This document shows, piece by piece, positions 7,973 to 14,398 of a DNA stretch of 64,000 nucleotides. A program made the position numbers and the translations under genes. The notes beneath the pieces are model-generated. The model was not told where the DNA came from. It ran no database searches and worked only from the letters and a program-made list of their open reading frames with translations. Within the stretch, counting starts at the first letter, position 1, and each line of letters opens with the position of its first letter. The stretch lies in the NCBI RefSeq assembly GCF_029968035.1, contig NZ_JASCIQ010000022.1:1-64000 (forward strand). The letters are read 5' to 3'. This stretch comes from Streptomyces cavernicola. GTDB taxonomy: Bacteria; Actinomycetota; Actinomycetes; Streptomycetales; Streptomycetaceae.

Positions 7973-9211
7973 ATGCTGATCACCGGCGCCCGCGTGCTGG
8001 TCGGCTCGGGGACCTACCTGGAGAACGGAGCGGTCCTCATCGACGGCGAGTCGATCGTCGCGGTCGGTCCGCGCGACCAGATCGAGGACCAGGCCCCCGC
8101 CGACGTTCCCCGTACCGACACGTCCGGGACGATCCTGCCGGGCCTGATCGACGCCCACGTGCACCTCTGCTTCGACGGCGGAGCCGACCCGGTCGCGACA
8201 CTCGAGGCCTCGACGGATGAGGTCCTGCTCCAGGACATGCGCGCCCGTGCGGAACAGCTCGTGCACACGGGCGTCACCACCGTCCGCGACCTCGGCGACC
8301 GGAACGGCCTCGCCCTCCGCCTGGACTCCGAGATCGCGGACGGCCGTACGCCGGGACCTCGGATCGTCTCCGCCGGTACCCCGTTGACCACCGTCGGCGG
8401 CCACTGCCACTTCCTCGGCGGCGAGGTCTCCGGTGAAGCGCAGGTACGTGAGCTCGTACGTCGCAACGTCGCGGCCGGGGCCGGAGTCATCAAGGCCATG
8501 GTCACGGGAGGCGGGCTGACGAAGGACGGGCCGAAGAGCTTCGAGAGCCAGTTCTCGGCCGAAGAACTCGCAGCGCTAGTGGACGAAGCCCACAAGGCAG
8601 GTGTGCCCGTGGCGGCACACGCACACGGTGCGGACGGCATCGCAACGGCTGTGGAAGCCGGCGTGGACACCATCGAGCACTGCACCTGGATGACGGCCAC
8701 GGGCCTTGATCTCCGGCAGGACATCCTGAAGCAGATCGTCGACCGGTCCCTCTCCGTCTGCCCGGTCGTCAGCCCGCACTGGGCCATGCTGCCGAAGTTC
8801 TTCGGCGAGGAACGGGCCGCGGCGATGTTCGACCTGGTCCGGCAGATGGCTGCGGCAGGTGTGCCGCTCATCGCCGGCACCGATGCCGGAGTCCAACGCG
8901 CGGGCTTCGACGGCCTGGTGGCCGCGCTCGGCTTCTACGCCCACCTCGGGCTGCCGAACAGCACGATCCTCGACATGGCGACCTCCCAGGCAGCAGCCGC
9001 GCTGGGGCTGGCCGAGACCACGGGCCGAATTGCTCCCGGATACCGCGCGGATCTCCTTCTGATCGACGGCGATCCACTCGCCGACCTGGGTGCCTTGCAG
9101 TCCGTGCAGGCTGTACTGGCCGCCGGACGGCCCCATGCACCGAGCGGGGCAGCCAGCAGCTGGGGACGTGACACTCGGTCTGCGCTGGGCCGAGAGTGGA
9201 CAAGCCGGTGA
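7973..9211 (+). CDS. Amidohydrolase family protein (imidazolonepropionase-like)
   Basis: This encodes 412 residues. I chose ATG 7973 because GAGGAG lies 7 bases upstream; it starts 24 bases after the membrane gene stops. Metal-site motifs are all present: GLIDAHVHL (HxH), a Lys in GVIKAMVTGGG that can bridge the metals, HAHG, IEHC and AGTDAGV (catalytic Asp). The Lys-type motif order is that of the prolidase/imidazolonepropionase-like branch, enzymes that hydrolyse cyclic amides or dipeptide-like bonds; the substrate cannot be read from sequence. No signal peptide, so it is cytoplasmic. The C-terminus has a short nonconserved tail (GRPHAPSGAASSWGRD). It is the third intact gene of the ImmA-like/membrane cassette, which suggests it makes or clears a small molecule in that system. 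Confidence 0.75.
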   Translation: MLITGARVLVGSGTYLENGAVLIDGESIVAVGPRDQIEDQAPADVPRTDTSGTILPGLIDAHVHLCFDGGADPVATLEASTDEVLLQDMRARAEQLVHTGVTTVRDLGDRNGLALRLDSEIADGRTPGPRIVSAGTPLTTVGGHCHFLGGEVSGEAQVRELVRRNVAAGAGVIKAMVTGGGLTKDGPKSFESQFSAEELAALVDEAHKAGVPVAAHAHGADGIATAVEAGVDTIEHCTWMTATGLDLRQDILKQIVDRSLSVCPVVSPHWAMLPKFFGEERAAAMFDLVRQMAAAGVPLIAGTDAGVQRAGFDGLVAALGFYAHLGLPNSTILDMATSQAAAALGLAETTGRIAPGYRADLLLIDGDPLADLGALQSVQAVLAAGRPHAPSGAASSWGRDTRSALGREWTSR

Positions 9212-9602
9212 GGGGGGGCGCAGCGCCCGACCCCAAACGCCCCTCAGCAGTTCAACCGGCCCATCAGCGTTCCCGGGCTACGCACCGCCCCTGAGCACGC
9301 CATCCGCACGCCGCCGACGCTTTCCCGAACAGCGCGGAAGGCCCTCCCCCGGCACGCCAACTGACGTGCGTGGCCCACTCCAACCGCATGCCGACGGACG
9401 ACGGACGGCGGCCACCCTCCGCGACCGTGCAGAGGGTCCCGGCCCAGGAGTACCGACCGGGAGTCCCAGCCAGGATAAATGCGCCCCCGAGTACGCCCCT
9501 CAACGCTCCCCAGAGGCACAGAAGCCACGGCCCGAGGCCCCCGGAAAGCATGTGAAAGATCGTTAGCGCCGCACGCGGGGCACACATGGGAAACGGCACC
9601 AG
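9212..9602. other. Gap of 391 bases without a convincing gene
   Basis: Open frames exist on both strands, but none has a ribosome site with a recognisable or compositionally convincing protein. I see no repeat, hairpin or tRNA here. It may hold the lost 5' part of the following DUF6082 remnant, but I could not read one. Confidence 0.5.
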
Positions 9603-9938
9603 TTGTCAGGACATTCGCATGCATCCAGGCGCCAGTACCTGTTCGCGAACGCGCTCTACATCAACGCCCTACACGCCCATCGAGTCGGCTACATCAGCCT
9701 GGTGGAGCTGCACGGGCACCTGAGAGTGATGTGCCAGAACAAGTTCTTCCGCGGCTACTGGGAAGCCACCAGGCCACACCGGGCCAGCCACCCGGTCATG
9801 CCGCAGGAGGCGGGGAGCGGCCGCATGGTCGACGAACTCATTCGCGAACTCGACGACGCGGAGACCGAGGAGTGGTGGGTTGTCGGTGAACTGCCGGTGA
9901 CACAAGGCCAGTTGGGGGACTATCGAGCCGCTTCTTGA
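9603..9938 (+). pseudogene. DUF6082-like gene, C-terminal part only
   Basis: The readable part is RRQYLFANALYINALHAHRV, GYISLVELHGHLRVMCQNKF, FRGYWEATRPHRASH and GRMVDELIRELDDAETEEWW. This is the conserved second half of DUF6082 proteins of Streptomyces as I remember them; full members have about 150-190 residues with an N-terminal membrane segment and a helical region that are missing here. The frame opens at a TTG (9603) with no ribosome site, and nothing upstream completes the protein, so I call it truncated. Function is unknown. DUF6082 genes are common next to regulators in mobile or variable regions. Confidence 0.55.
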
Positions 9939-10047
9939 GCATCTGGAGCGTTCGTGGCGCGCTAGTTTGTGCCCCGCGCGACTGGCACAAACATTTAGAG
10001 CTTCTACCCCGTCTCACCACTACTTCCGTAAAGGACCGGGATCCCAC

Positions 10048-10314
10048 TTGAAGATCGTGCGTCGCATCGACACAGCCCCCCACGAACGCGGCAGCGTAAC
10101 GGGCCAGACCTGCCCTGGCCCCTTCGAGCTGAGCGACGGCAACTTCGCTGTCATGCGCACTGAGGCCACGGACGCCCTCCACCACGAACTCCCGCCCGAC
10201 GCAGCCAGAGCGGACTACGAACGCATCGTGGTGATCAGCTGGGAGCCGCTCATCCGCGCGAAGGCCGACGTTCCGGACCCGAGCCGCAAGGAGCGCTCAT
10301 TTATAGCCGTCTAG
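10048..10314 (+). CDS. Conserved small Streptomyces protein, function unknown
   Basis: This encodes 88 residues from TTG 10048 (AAAGGA 13 bases upstream): MKIVRRIDTAPHERGSVTGQ, TCPGPFELSDGNFAVMRTEA, ...DYERIVVISWEPLIRAKADV. The pattern 'CPxxFELxxGxxAVxGTxATD ... DYERIVVIPRxxLxxAKADIP' recurs in many Streptomyces genomes, often next to XRE-type regulators. No function is known to me. The small hydrophobic ORF at 10299 overlaps its end, a pairing that I also recall. Confidence 0.55.
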   Translation: MKIVRRIDTAPHERGSVTGQTCPGPFELSDGNFAVMRTEATDALHHELPPDAARADYERIVVISWEPLIRAKADVPDPSRKERSFIAV

Positions 10315-10451
10315 ACGTCCGTACTGCAGTCCTGCTGCTGTCTGGCGCCGGCGCAACGTACATGGCGCTCACACACCCCGCATTCGGCACCGCCCTCCTC
10401 GTCGGCGTCGGCGTCGTCACGCTGCTGCACCTCCTAATAGGCCCCAACTGA
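10299..10451 (+). CDS. Small hydrophobic protein with probable non-ATG (ATT) start
   Basis: This encodes 50 residues: IYSRLDVRTAVLLLSGAGAT, YMALTHPAFGTALLVGVGVV, TLLHLLIGPN. Two membrane-prone stretches flank a short THPAFG turn, like the small membrane ORFs that accompany the preceding protein family. An AAGGAG motif (10288-10293) stands 5 bases before ATT 10299; no ATG, GTG or TTG fits until mid-protein. Either ATT is used or an ancestral ATG was lost. The frame overlaps the stop of the preceding gene, so translation would be coupled. Confidence 0.4.
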   Translation: MYSRLDVRTAVLLLSGAGATYMALTHPAFGTALLVGVGVVTLLHLLIGPN

Positions 10452-10506
10452 GCTCCCCTCCGCGGTGCCGTGCCTCAGTCACTTACCCCCCAACCAAGAC
10501 CACGAC

Positions 10507-10723
10507 TAAGGACTGTCCCGCAAAGATCGGTTTGAGTATCCGGCCCGGCGCGCTTTGCCCCCGGATTGCGCGCGACCGCCCGCTCAAAAGCGACGGCGTC
10601 CACGACGCCATCCTCGACATCGCGCGCCTGCACAACCTCGCCCTCGCCGGGTAGGCCCAACGGGCAGCACACCGCATTCGCCCTTGTCCTCACCAGACCC
10701 ATCAGTTACGGGACAAGCCTTTA
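10507..10723 (+). mobile_element. Probable relic of an insertion sequence
   Basis: The ends form imperfect inverted repeats: AAGGACTGTCCCG on the left and CGGGACAAGCCTTTA on the right, sharing AGGnnTGTCCCG when turned. Between them, plus-strand bases to 10654 read DGVHDAILDIARLHNLALAG and stop, which looks like the C-terminal end of a transposase; the rest is lost. Family is not assigned. Confidence 0.4.
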
Positions 10724-10730
10724 GGCAGCA

Positions 10731-11640
10731 TCAGTGATCACGACCTGGCCCCTGTTCGGCGACCAGTGCGGGGCACCAAAACGACCCTGTGTTGCCGGAG
10801 AACGAGCCCTCGTCGTTCGTCTCCGGGTCAGCCTGATCCAACTCCGTCGCAAGGTCGTTCAAGATCGACAGGACACCTGGGGGCAGGCCCTCCGCATCCA
10901 GGCCGCGGGCCCGGATGCGGCCGACCTTCCCCTTCTTCGCGGCCGACATGAGGCGCAGCCCCTCGTAGACCTGCCGCGCCACAGCGTCGGACGGTTCGAA
11001 GTACAGCGGAGACTCCGAAGAAGTCCGCGAGGCCCTGCCGGACGACCGGCGGGGCTTCCTCTTCCTCGCCGATCCTCAGCGCCTCCACGCCGTTGGCCGT
11101 GATACCTGGGAGCCGGCATGACGGTTGACGCCGTCAGCGATCTCCGTGTCTCCTGAGGGCTGTTGCCCGGGGTATGAGCTGTTCAGCAGGAACGTGATCT
11201 CCTCTGCGAGAGTGCTGGGTTGCTCCTCGCCGGCCGGCTCCGCCTCGCCGCGCGCCTTGGCGAGGGACCGGTCTTGCACGCTTCAGCTCGTCCACGGTCA
11301 CGCCGTACGCCTCGGCCAGCGCCGGGAGGTACTTCTCCTTCAGCGGCCGGTCGCCCTTCTCCGCACCCCGTACGGGACCAGCGCTCTTCGTGCCGATGAC
11401 CTCCGCCATCTGGTACTGGTACAGACACCCACGTCGCAGCGAAGATCCATGAGATCCGGGAGCCCCGGGCGGGGAAAGAGGCACCCAGGTCCCGGCCGAG
11501 CGCTCGCGCGAGGGCGGGAAGGGTCTCCTGGTCGGGCACGTTCGGGCCGACCACCCATGCCGCCACCGTCGAGTCGGACACGTCGAGGGTCTCAGCCACG
11601 TCGGCCCGAAGCGCCGCCGGTAGGTCTTGACGCTCGCCAT
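10731..11640 (-). pseudogene. XRE-type regulator shredded by at least six frameshifts
   Basis: Starting at ATG 11640 the coding sense hops between frames: MASV; DVSDSTVAAWVVGPNVPDQE (a helix-turn-helix); LPDLMDLRCDVGV; QMAEVIGTKSAGPVRGAEKG (a second helix-turn-helix-like unit); LAEAYGVTVDEL; STLAEEITFLLNSSYPGQQP; EEEEAPPVVRQGLADFFGVS; then SDAVARQVYEGLRLMSAAKK to the stop at 10731. The 'L..YP...SxxEI...ALAxFFGVxPxYF' pattern is that of Streptomyces XRE regulators paired with ImmA-like proteases. Joined, it would be about 280 residues. Six or more breaks in 900 bases exclude function. It could be one double-domain gene or two fused relics. Confidence 0.6.
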
Positions 11641-11741
11641 GACAGGCATCGTACGGGCGGCATGTGTGGCAGATGTGTGGCAAAAAAAACGGGCCCGACA
11701 CGTACGGAGAAACGTTTCCGCAGGTCAGGCAGGGTGCCGCT

Positions 11742-11818
11742 TGGTGGGGCGGGTGGGACTCGAACCCACGGCCGACGGATTATGAGTCCGCTGCTCTAAC
11801 CGGCTGAGCTACCGCCCC
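11742..11818 (-). tRNA. tRNA with CAT anticodon, most likely tRNA-Ile2
   Basis: The coding strand begins GGGGCGGTAGCTCAGCC and has the anticodon stem-loop GCGGACTCATAATCCGT (anticodon CAT), the T-loop GGTTCGAGTCC, a 7-bp acceptor stem GGGGCGG/CCGCCCC, discriminator A and an encoded CCA at 11742-11744. The loop context ACTCATAAT matches bacterial Ile2, in which C34 is modified to lysidine to read AUA; automatic callers often label it Met. Its 3' end faces the decayed block on the left, as expected for an integration site. Confidence 0.85.
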
Positions 11819-11953
11819 AAAGCGGCGTGTCGCGTACACATGTACGCGCCGTCTGCCGCAGCATAGCCGCTCATACGATCTCCTGCGTCCGATGGTCAGC
11901 TCTGCACGACCATGAGGACTGCGCTGGTGGGCACACGGTTGCGCCGCACACGA

Positions 11954-11979
11954 AAAAGGACCCCCGAGGGGGTCCTTTT
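11954..11979. terminator. Bidirectional intrinsic terminator after the tRNA-Asn pair
   Basis: An 11-bp stem (AAAAGGACCCC paired with GGGGTCCTTTT) closes a CGAG loop, with A and T runs on the two flanks. It lies directly 3' of the minus-strand tRNA-Asn genes. Confidence 0.75.
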
Positions 11980-11986
11980 CGTTGAG

Positions 11987-12059
11987 CTCTCCCGACTGGA
12001 CTCGAACCAGTAACCTGCCGGTTAACAGCCGGCTGCTCTGCCAATTGAGCTACAGGAGA
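11987..12059 (-). tRNA. tRNA-Asn (GTT), copy 1
   Basis: The cloverleaf is TCTCCTGTAGCTCAATTGGC..., anticodon loop CTGTTAA (GTT), T-arm CTGGTTCGAGTCCAG, acceptor pair TCTCCTG/CGGGAGA, discriminator G and no encoded CCA. It is nearly identical to the second copy 5 bases away; only the acceptor stem differs. Confidence 0.93.
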
Positions 12060-12064
12060 CCGAG

Positions 12065-12137
12065 CTCCCCCGACTGGACTCGAACCAGTAACCTGCCGGT
12101 TAACAGCCGGCTGCTCTGCCAATTGAGCTACAGGGGA
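12065..12137 (-). tRNA. tRNA-Asn (GTT), copy 2
   Basis: It has the same body as copy 1, with acceptor stem TCCCCTG/CGGGGGA and discriminator G. The two copies are tandem on the minus strand and probably share one transcript that ends at the terminator at 11954. Confidence 0.93.
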
Positions 12138-12293
12138 TTGTCCTGCTGCAACGACGTCACCTGCCTGGGGATTCCCGGGCGGCGCGCGTTCGCTGCGACA
12201 CATACATTAGCGCAAGCAGGGGGGTGCTCCGCCAATCGGTACCGGGGGACGCGCCCTGCACCGGACGTCAGGCGTAAGGAAAGGGTGGCCGCC

Positions 12294-12593
12294 ATGCGGT
12301 ACAAGCTCACGTTCGTCGCCGGACTGGCCCTGGGCTACGTGCTCGGCACGCGGGCAGGACGCGAGCGTTACGAGCAGTTGAAGAAATCGGCCCGCCAGGT
12401 CGCACAGAACCCGGCCGTGCGCAACACGGTGGAGTCGGCCGGCCAGAGCGGCCGCCAGTTCGCGGGCAAGGCCTTCGCCTCGGTGAGCGAGAAGGTGGGC
12501 GACCGGGTCCCGGACTCGGTGGCCGGCCGGGTGCGTTCGCTGCGCGAGAAGAGCCAGGGCGACGAGGACGACTGGGGCACCAGCAACACCTAG
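12294..12593 (+). CDS. YtxH-like small membrane-associated protein
   Basis: This encodes 99 residues from ATG 12294 (AAGGAAAGGG upstream). It starts MRYKLTFVAGLALGYVLGTR, a short N-terminal membrane segment with GxxxG spacing ending in TRAGRERYEQLKKSARQVAQ; this is the YtxH-type signature. An amphipathic, Ala/Gln/Lys-rich region and an acidic tail (GDEDDWGTSNT) follow. The family is linked to envelope stress and membrane anchoring in Firmicutes; its actinobacterial role is unknown. It stands alone between the tRNA genes and the sugar kinase. Confidence 0.7.
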   Translation: MRYKLTFVAGLALGYVLGTRAGRERYEQLKKSARQVAQNPAVRNTVESAGQSGRQFAGKAFASVSEKVGDRVPDSVAGRVRSLREKSQGDEDDWGTSNT

Positions 12594-12656
12594 CGCGCCG
12601 AGCCCCATCGCCCCAGCGCCCCGGAGCGCGCGTGCCGTAGGGCAAAATCTTGCTCC

Positions 12657-14093
12657 ATGGGGATAGTCGCCGGACTGGACAGCTCTTCGGAGTCCACACG
12701 CATCGTCGTCTGCGACACCGACACCGGTGCCGTGATCAGGCAGGGGTACGCCCCGCATCCGTTGGAGGGCAGGCCGTCGGACGTCGATCCGCAGGCCTGG
12801 CTGCTTTCGCTGGGTGAGGCCGCCGGGGGCGGGCTCCTCGAAGGCGTGCAGGCCATCGGCGTGTCGGCACAGCAGAACGCGGTCGTCCCGCTGGACGCGC
12901 AGGGCGGCACCGTACGGCCCGCGATGGTCGGCGGGGACAAGCGGGCGCAGGTCGCCGCCGTCGATCTGATCGACGCGCTCGGCGGGCGGCAGGCCTGGGC
13001 CGAGGCCGTGGGCGTCGTACCGCAGGCGCCGCAGCCCGTGACGAAGCTGCGCTGGCTGGCGCGGACCGAGCCCGAGGCGGCGCAGCGCACCGCGATGGTG
13101 CTGCAGGCGCACGACTGGTTGGTGTGGCAGCTGCTCGGCCGGCCGGCCCGGCGTACCGCGGACCGCGGCGGCGCTTCCGGTACGGGCTACTGGTCGGCGG
13201 CGAACGCCTCGTACCGTCCTGATCTGGTGGAGTTGGCGCTCGGGCAGCAGACGGTGCTGCCGGAGGTGCTCGGGCCGTCCGAGGCCGCGGGGACGACGCC
13301 GGAGGGGCTGCTCATCTCGGCCGGCACGGGCGAGACGATGGCCGCCGCGTTCGGGCTCGGCATCGGGGTCGGGGACGCCGTGGTGTCGCTCGGGGCGTCC
13401 GGGTCCGTGATGGCCGTGCACCACGAGGCGCTCGCCGATCCGCACGGGATGATCACCTCGCTCGCGGACGCGACCGGGATGCACCTGCCGGTGGTGCACA
13501 CGTCCAATGCCGTACGGGCGCTGCGCGGGACGGCGGAGTTGCTCGGCACAGATCTGGAGGGGCTGTCGCAGCTCGCGATGAAGTCGACGCCGGGTGCGCA
13601 CGGCCTTGTGCTGCTGCCGTATCTGGAAGGTGAGCGCACGCCTCAACTGCCGCACACCGCAGGTACGTTGAGCGGTCTTCGGCGGGAGTCGATGAAGCCG
13701 GAGCACCTCGCGCGGGCCGCGTTCGAGGGCATGCTGTGCTCGCTCGCCGACGCCCTCGACGTGCTGCGCAACCGGGGTGTGGAGGTGCGGCGGGTGTTTC
13801 TGCTCGGGCCGGCCGCCGAGCTTCCGGCGGTGCAGGCGGCGGCGCCGATGCTGCTCGGGGCTCAGGTCGTCGTGCCGCAGGCGGCGGACTACGCGGCGCT
13901 CGGCGCGGCACGGCAGGCGGCGTGGGCGCTCGGGGTGTCGCAGGGCACGCTCGACCCGCAGCTGCCGCCGGTCTGGCAGGGCGCGTCCGCGCAGGCCTTC
14001 GAACCGGGCGAGGAGTACGCCGTCGGGCAGGCCGTGCGGCAGCAGTACGTGGCGGTGCGGGAGCAGACGCATCCCGGGGCATTCCAGAGCTAG
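12657..14093 (+). CDS. xylB: FGGY-family carbohydrate kinase, probable xylulokinase
   Basis: This encodes 478 residues. It starts MGIVAGLDSSSESTRIVVCD (phosphate-1 loop of the sugar kinase/actin fold). GVSAQQNAVVPLDAQG matches the XylB substrate loop, and GASGTGYWSAANASYRPDL and LVLLPYLEGERTPQLPHTAG are characteristic XylB stretches. The second ATP motif (GAQVVVPQAADYAALGAARQ) is present. It would phosphorylate D-xylulose for entry to the pentose phosphate pathway in the cytoplasm. No xylose isomerase or transporter is adjacent. The stop codon TAG is the first three bases of an inverted-repeat element (14091-14278), so the original C-terminus may have been slightly different. Confidence 0.85.
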   Translation: MGIVAGLDSSSESTRIVVCDTDTGAVIRQGYAPHPLEGRPSDVDPQAWLLSLGEAAGGGLLEGVQAIGVSAQQNAVVPLDAQGGTVRPAMVGGDKRAQVAAVDLIDALGGRQAWAEAVGVVPQAPQPVTKLRWLARTEPEAAQRTAMVLQAHDWLVWQLLGRPARRTADRGGASGTGYWSAANASYRPDLVELALGQQTVLPEVLGPSEAAGTTPEGLLISAGTGETMAAAFGLGIGVGDAVVSLGASGSVMAVHHEALADPHGMITSLADATGMHLPVVHTSNAVRALRGTAELLGTDLEGLSQLAMKSTPGAHGLVLLPYLEGERTPQLPHTAGTLSGLRRESMKPEHLARAAFEGMLCSLADALDVLRNRGVEVRRVFLLGPAAELPAVQAAAPMLLGAQVVVPQAADYAALGAARQAAWALGVSQGTLDPQLPPVWQGASAQAFEPGEEYAVGQAVRQQYVAVREQTHPGAFQS

Positions 14094-14278
14094 GGCCTGT
14101 CGTTTGGATCAGGCCGGATCTGGTCGACGGTGACGATCGGTCGAGCCGAGCGGGGTGTGGTGCGTGCAGCTGCAAGGCGGAGGAGGGCGACATGGCGGAG
14201 CCATGGCAACCGACGACAACGCCGCAGATGCGCGTGCCACACCCCGCGACCCCGGCAAGATCCAAACGACAGGCCCTA
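14091..14278. mobile_element. 188-bp MITE-like element with perfect 20-bp inverted repeats
   Basis: The left end is TAGGGCCTGTCGTTTGGATC (14091-14110); the right end, 14259-14278, is its exact reverse complement. CTAG stands at both borders, consistent with a 4-bp target duplication as in the IS5 group. No transposase fits inside, so mobilisation would need an enzyme in trans. It fills most of the gap between xylB and the ABC exporter. Confidence 0.8.
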
Positions 14279-14398
14279 GCGGCCCACTGGGGCGGGGCTC
14301 GGCCGTTTCGTAAATCGGTTGAGCCCCGGCCGGTGGAGTGCCGGAGGATGGGGGCGACCCTCTGAAACGCTCTCTCCGGCTACTGCGATGGGTATCGC

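Noticed and set aside
1..11741. Second attachment site matching the tRNA(CAT) 3' end
   Set aside because: I found no copy of the T-arm/acceptor sequence elsewhere in the window; the other end is probably outside it.
11742..11818. Elongator or initiator tRNA-Met
   Set aside because: The ACTCATAAT loop and the GGGGCGG acceptor with A discriminator fit Ile2 better, although the anticodon is CAT.
12207..14072. Long minus-strand frame opposite xylB
   Set aside because: Arg/His/Pro-rich antisense of a clear kinase gene; no motif.
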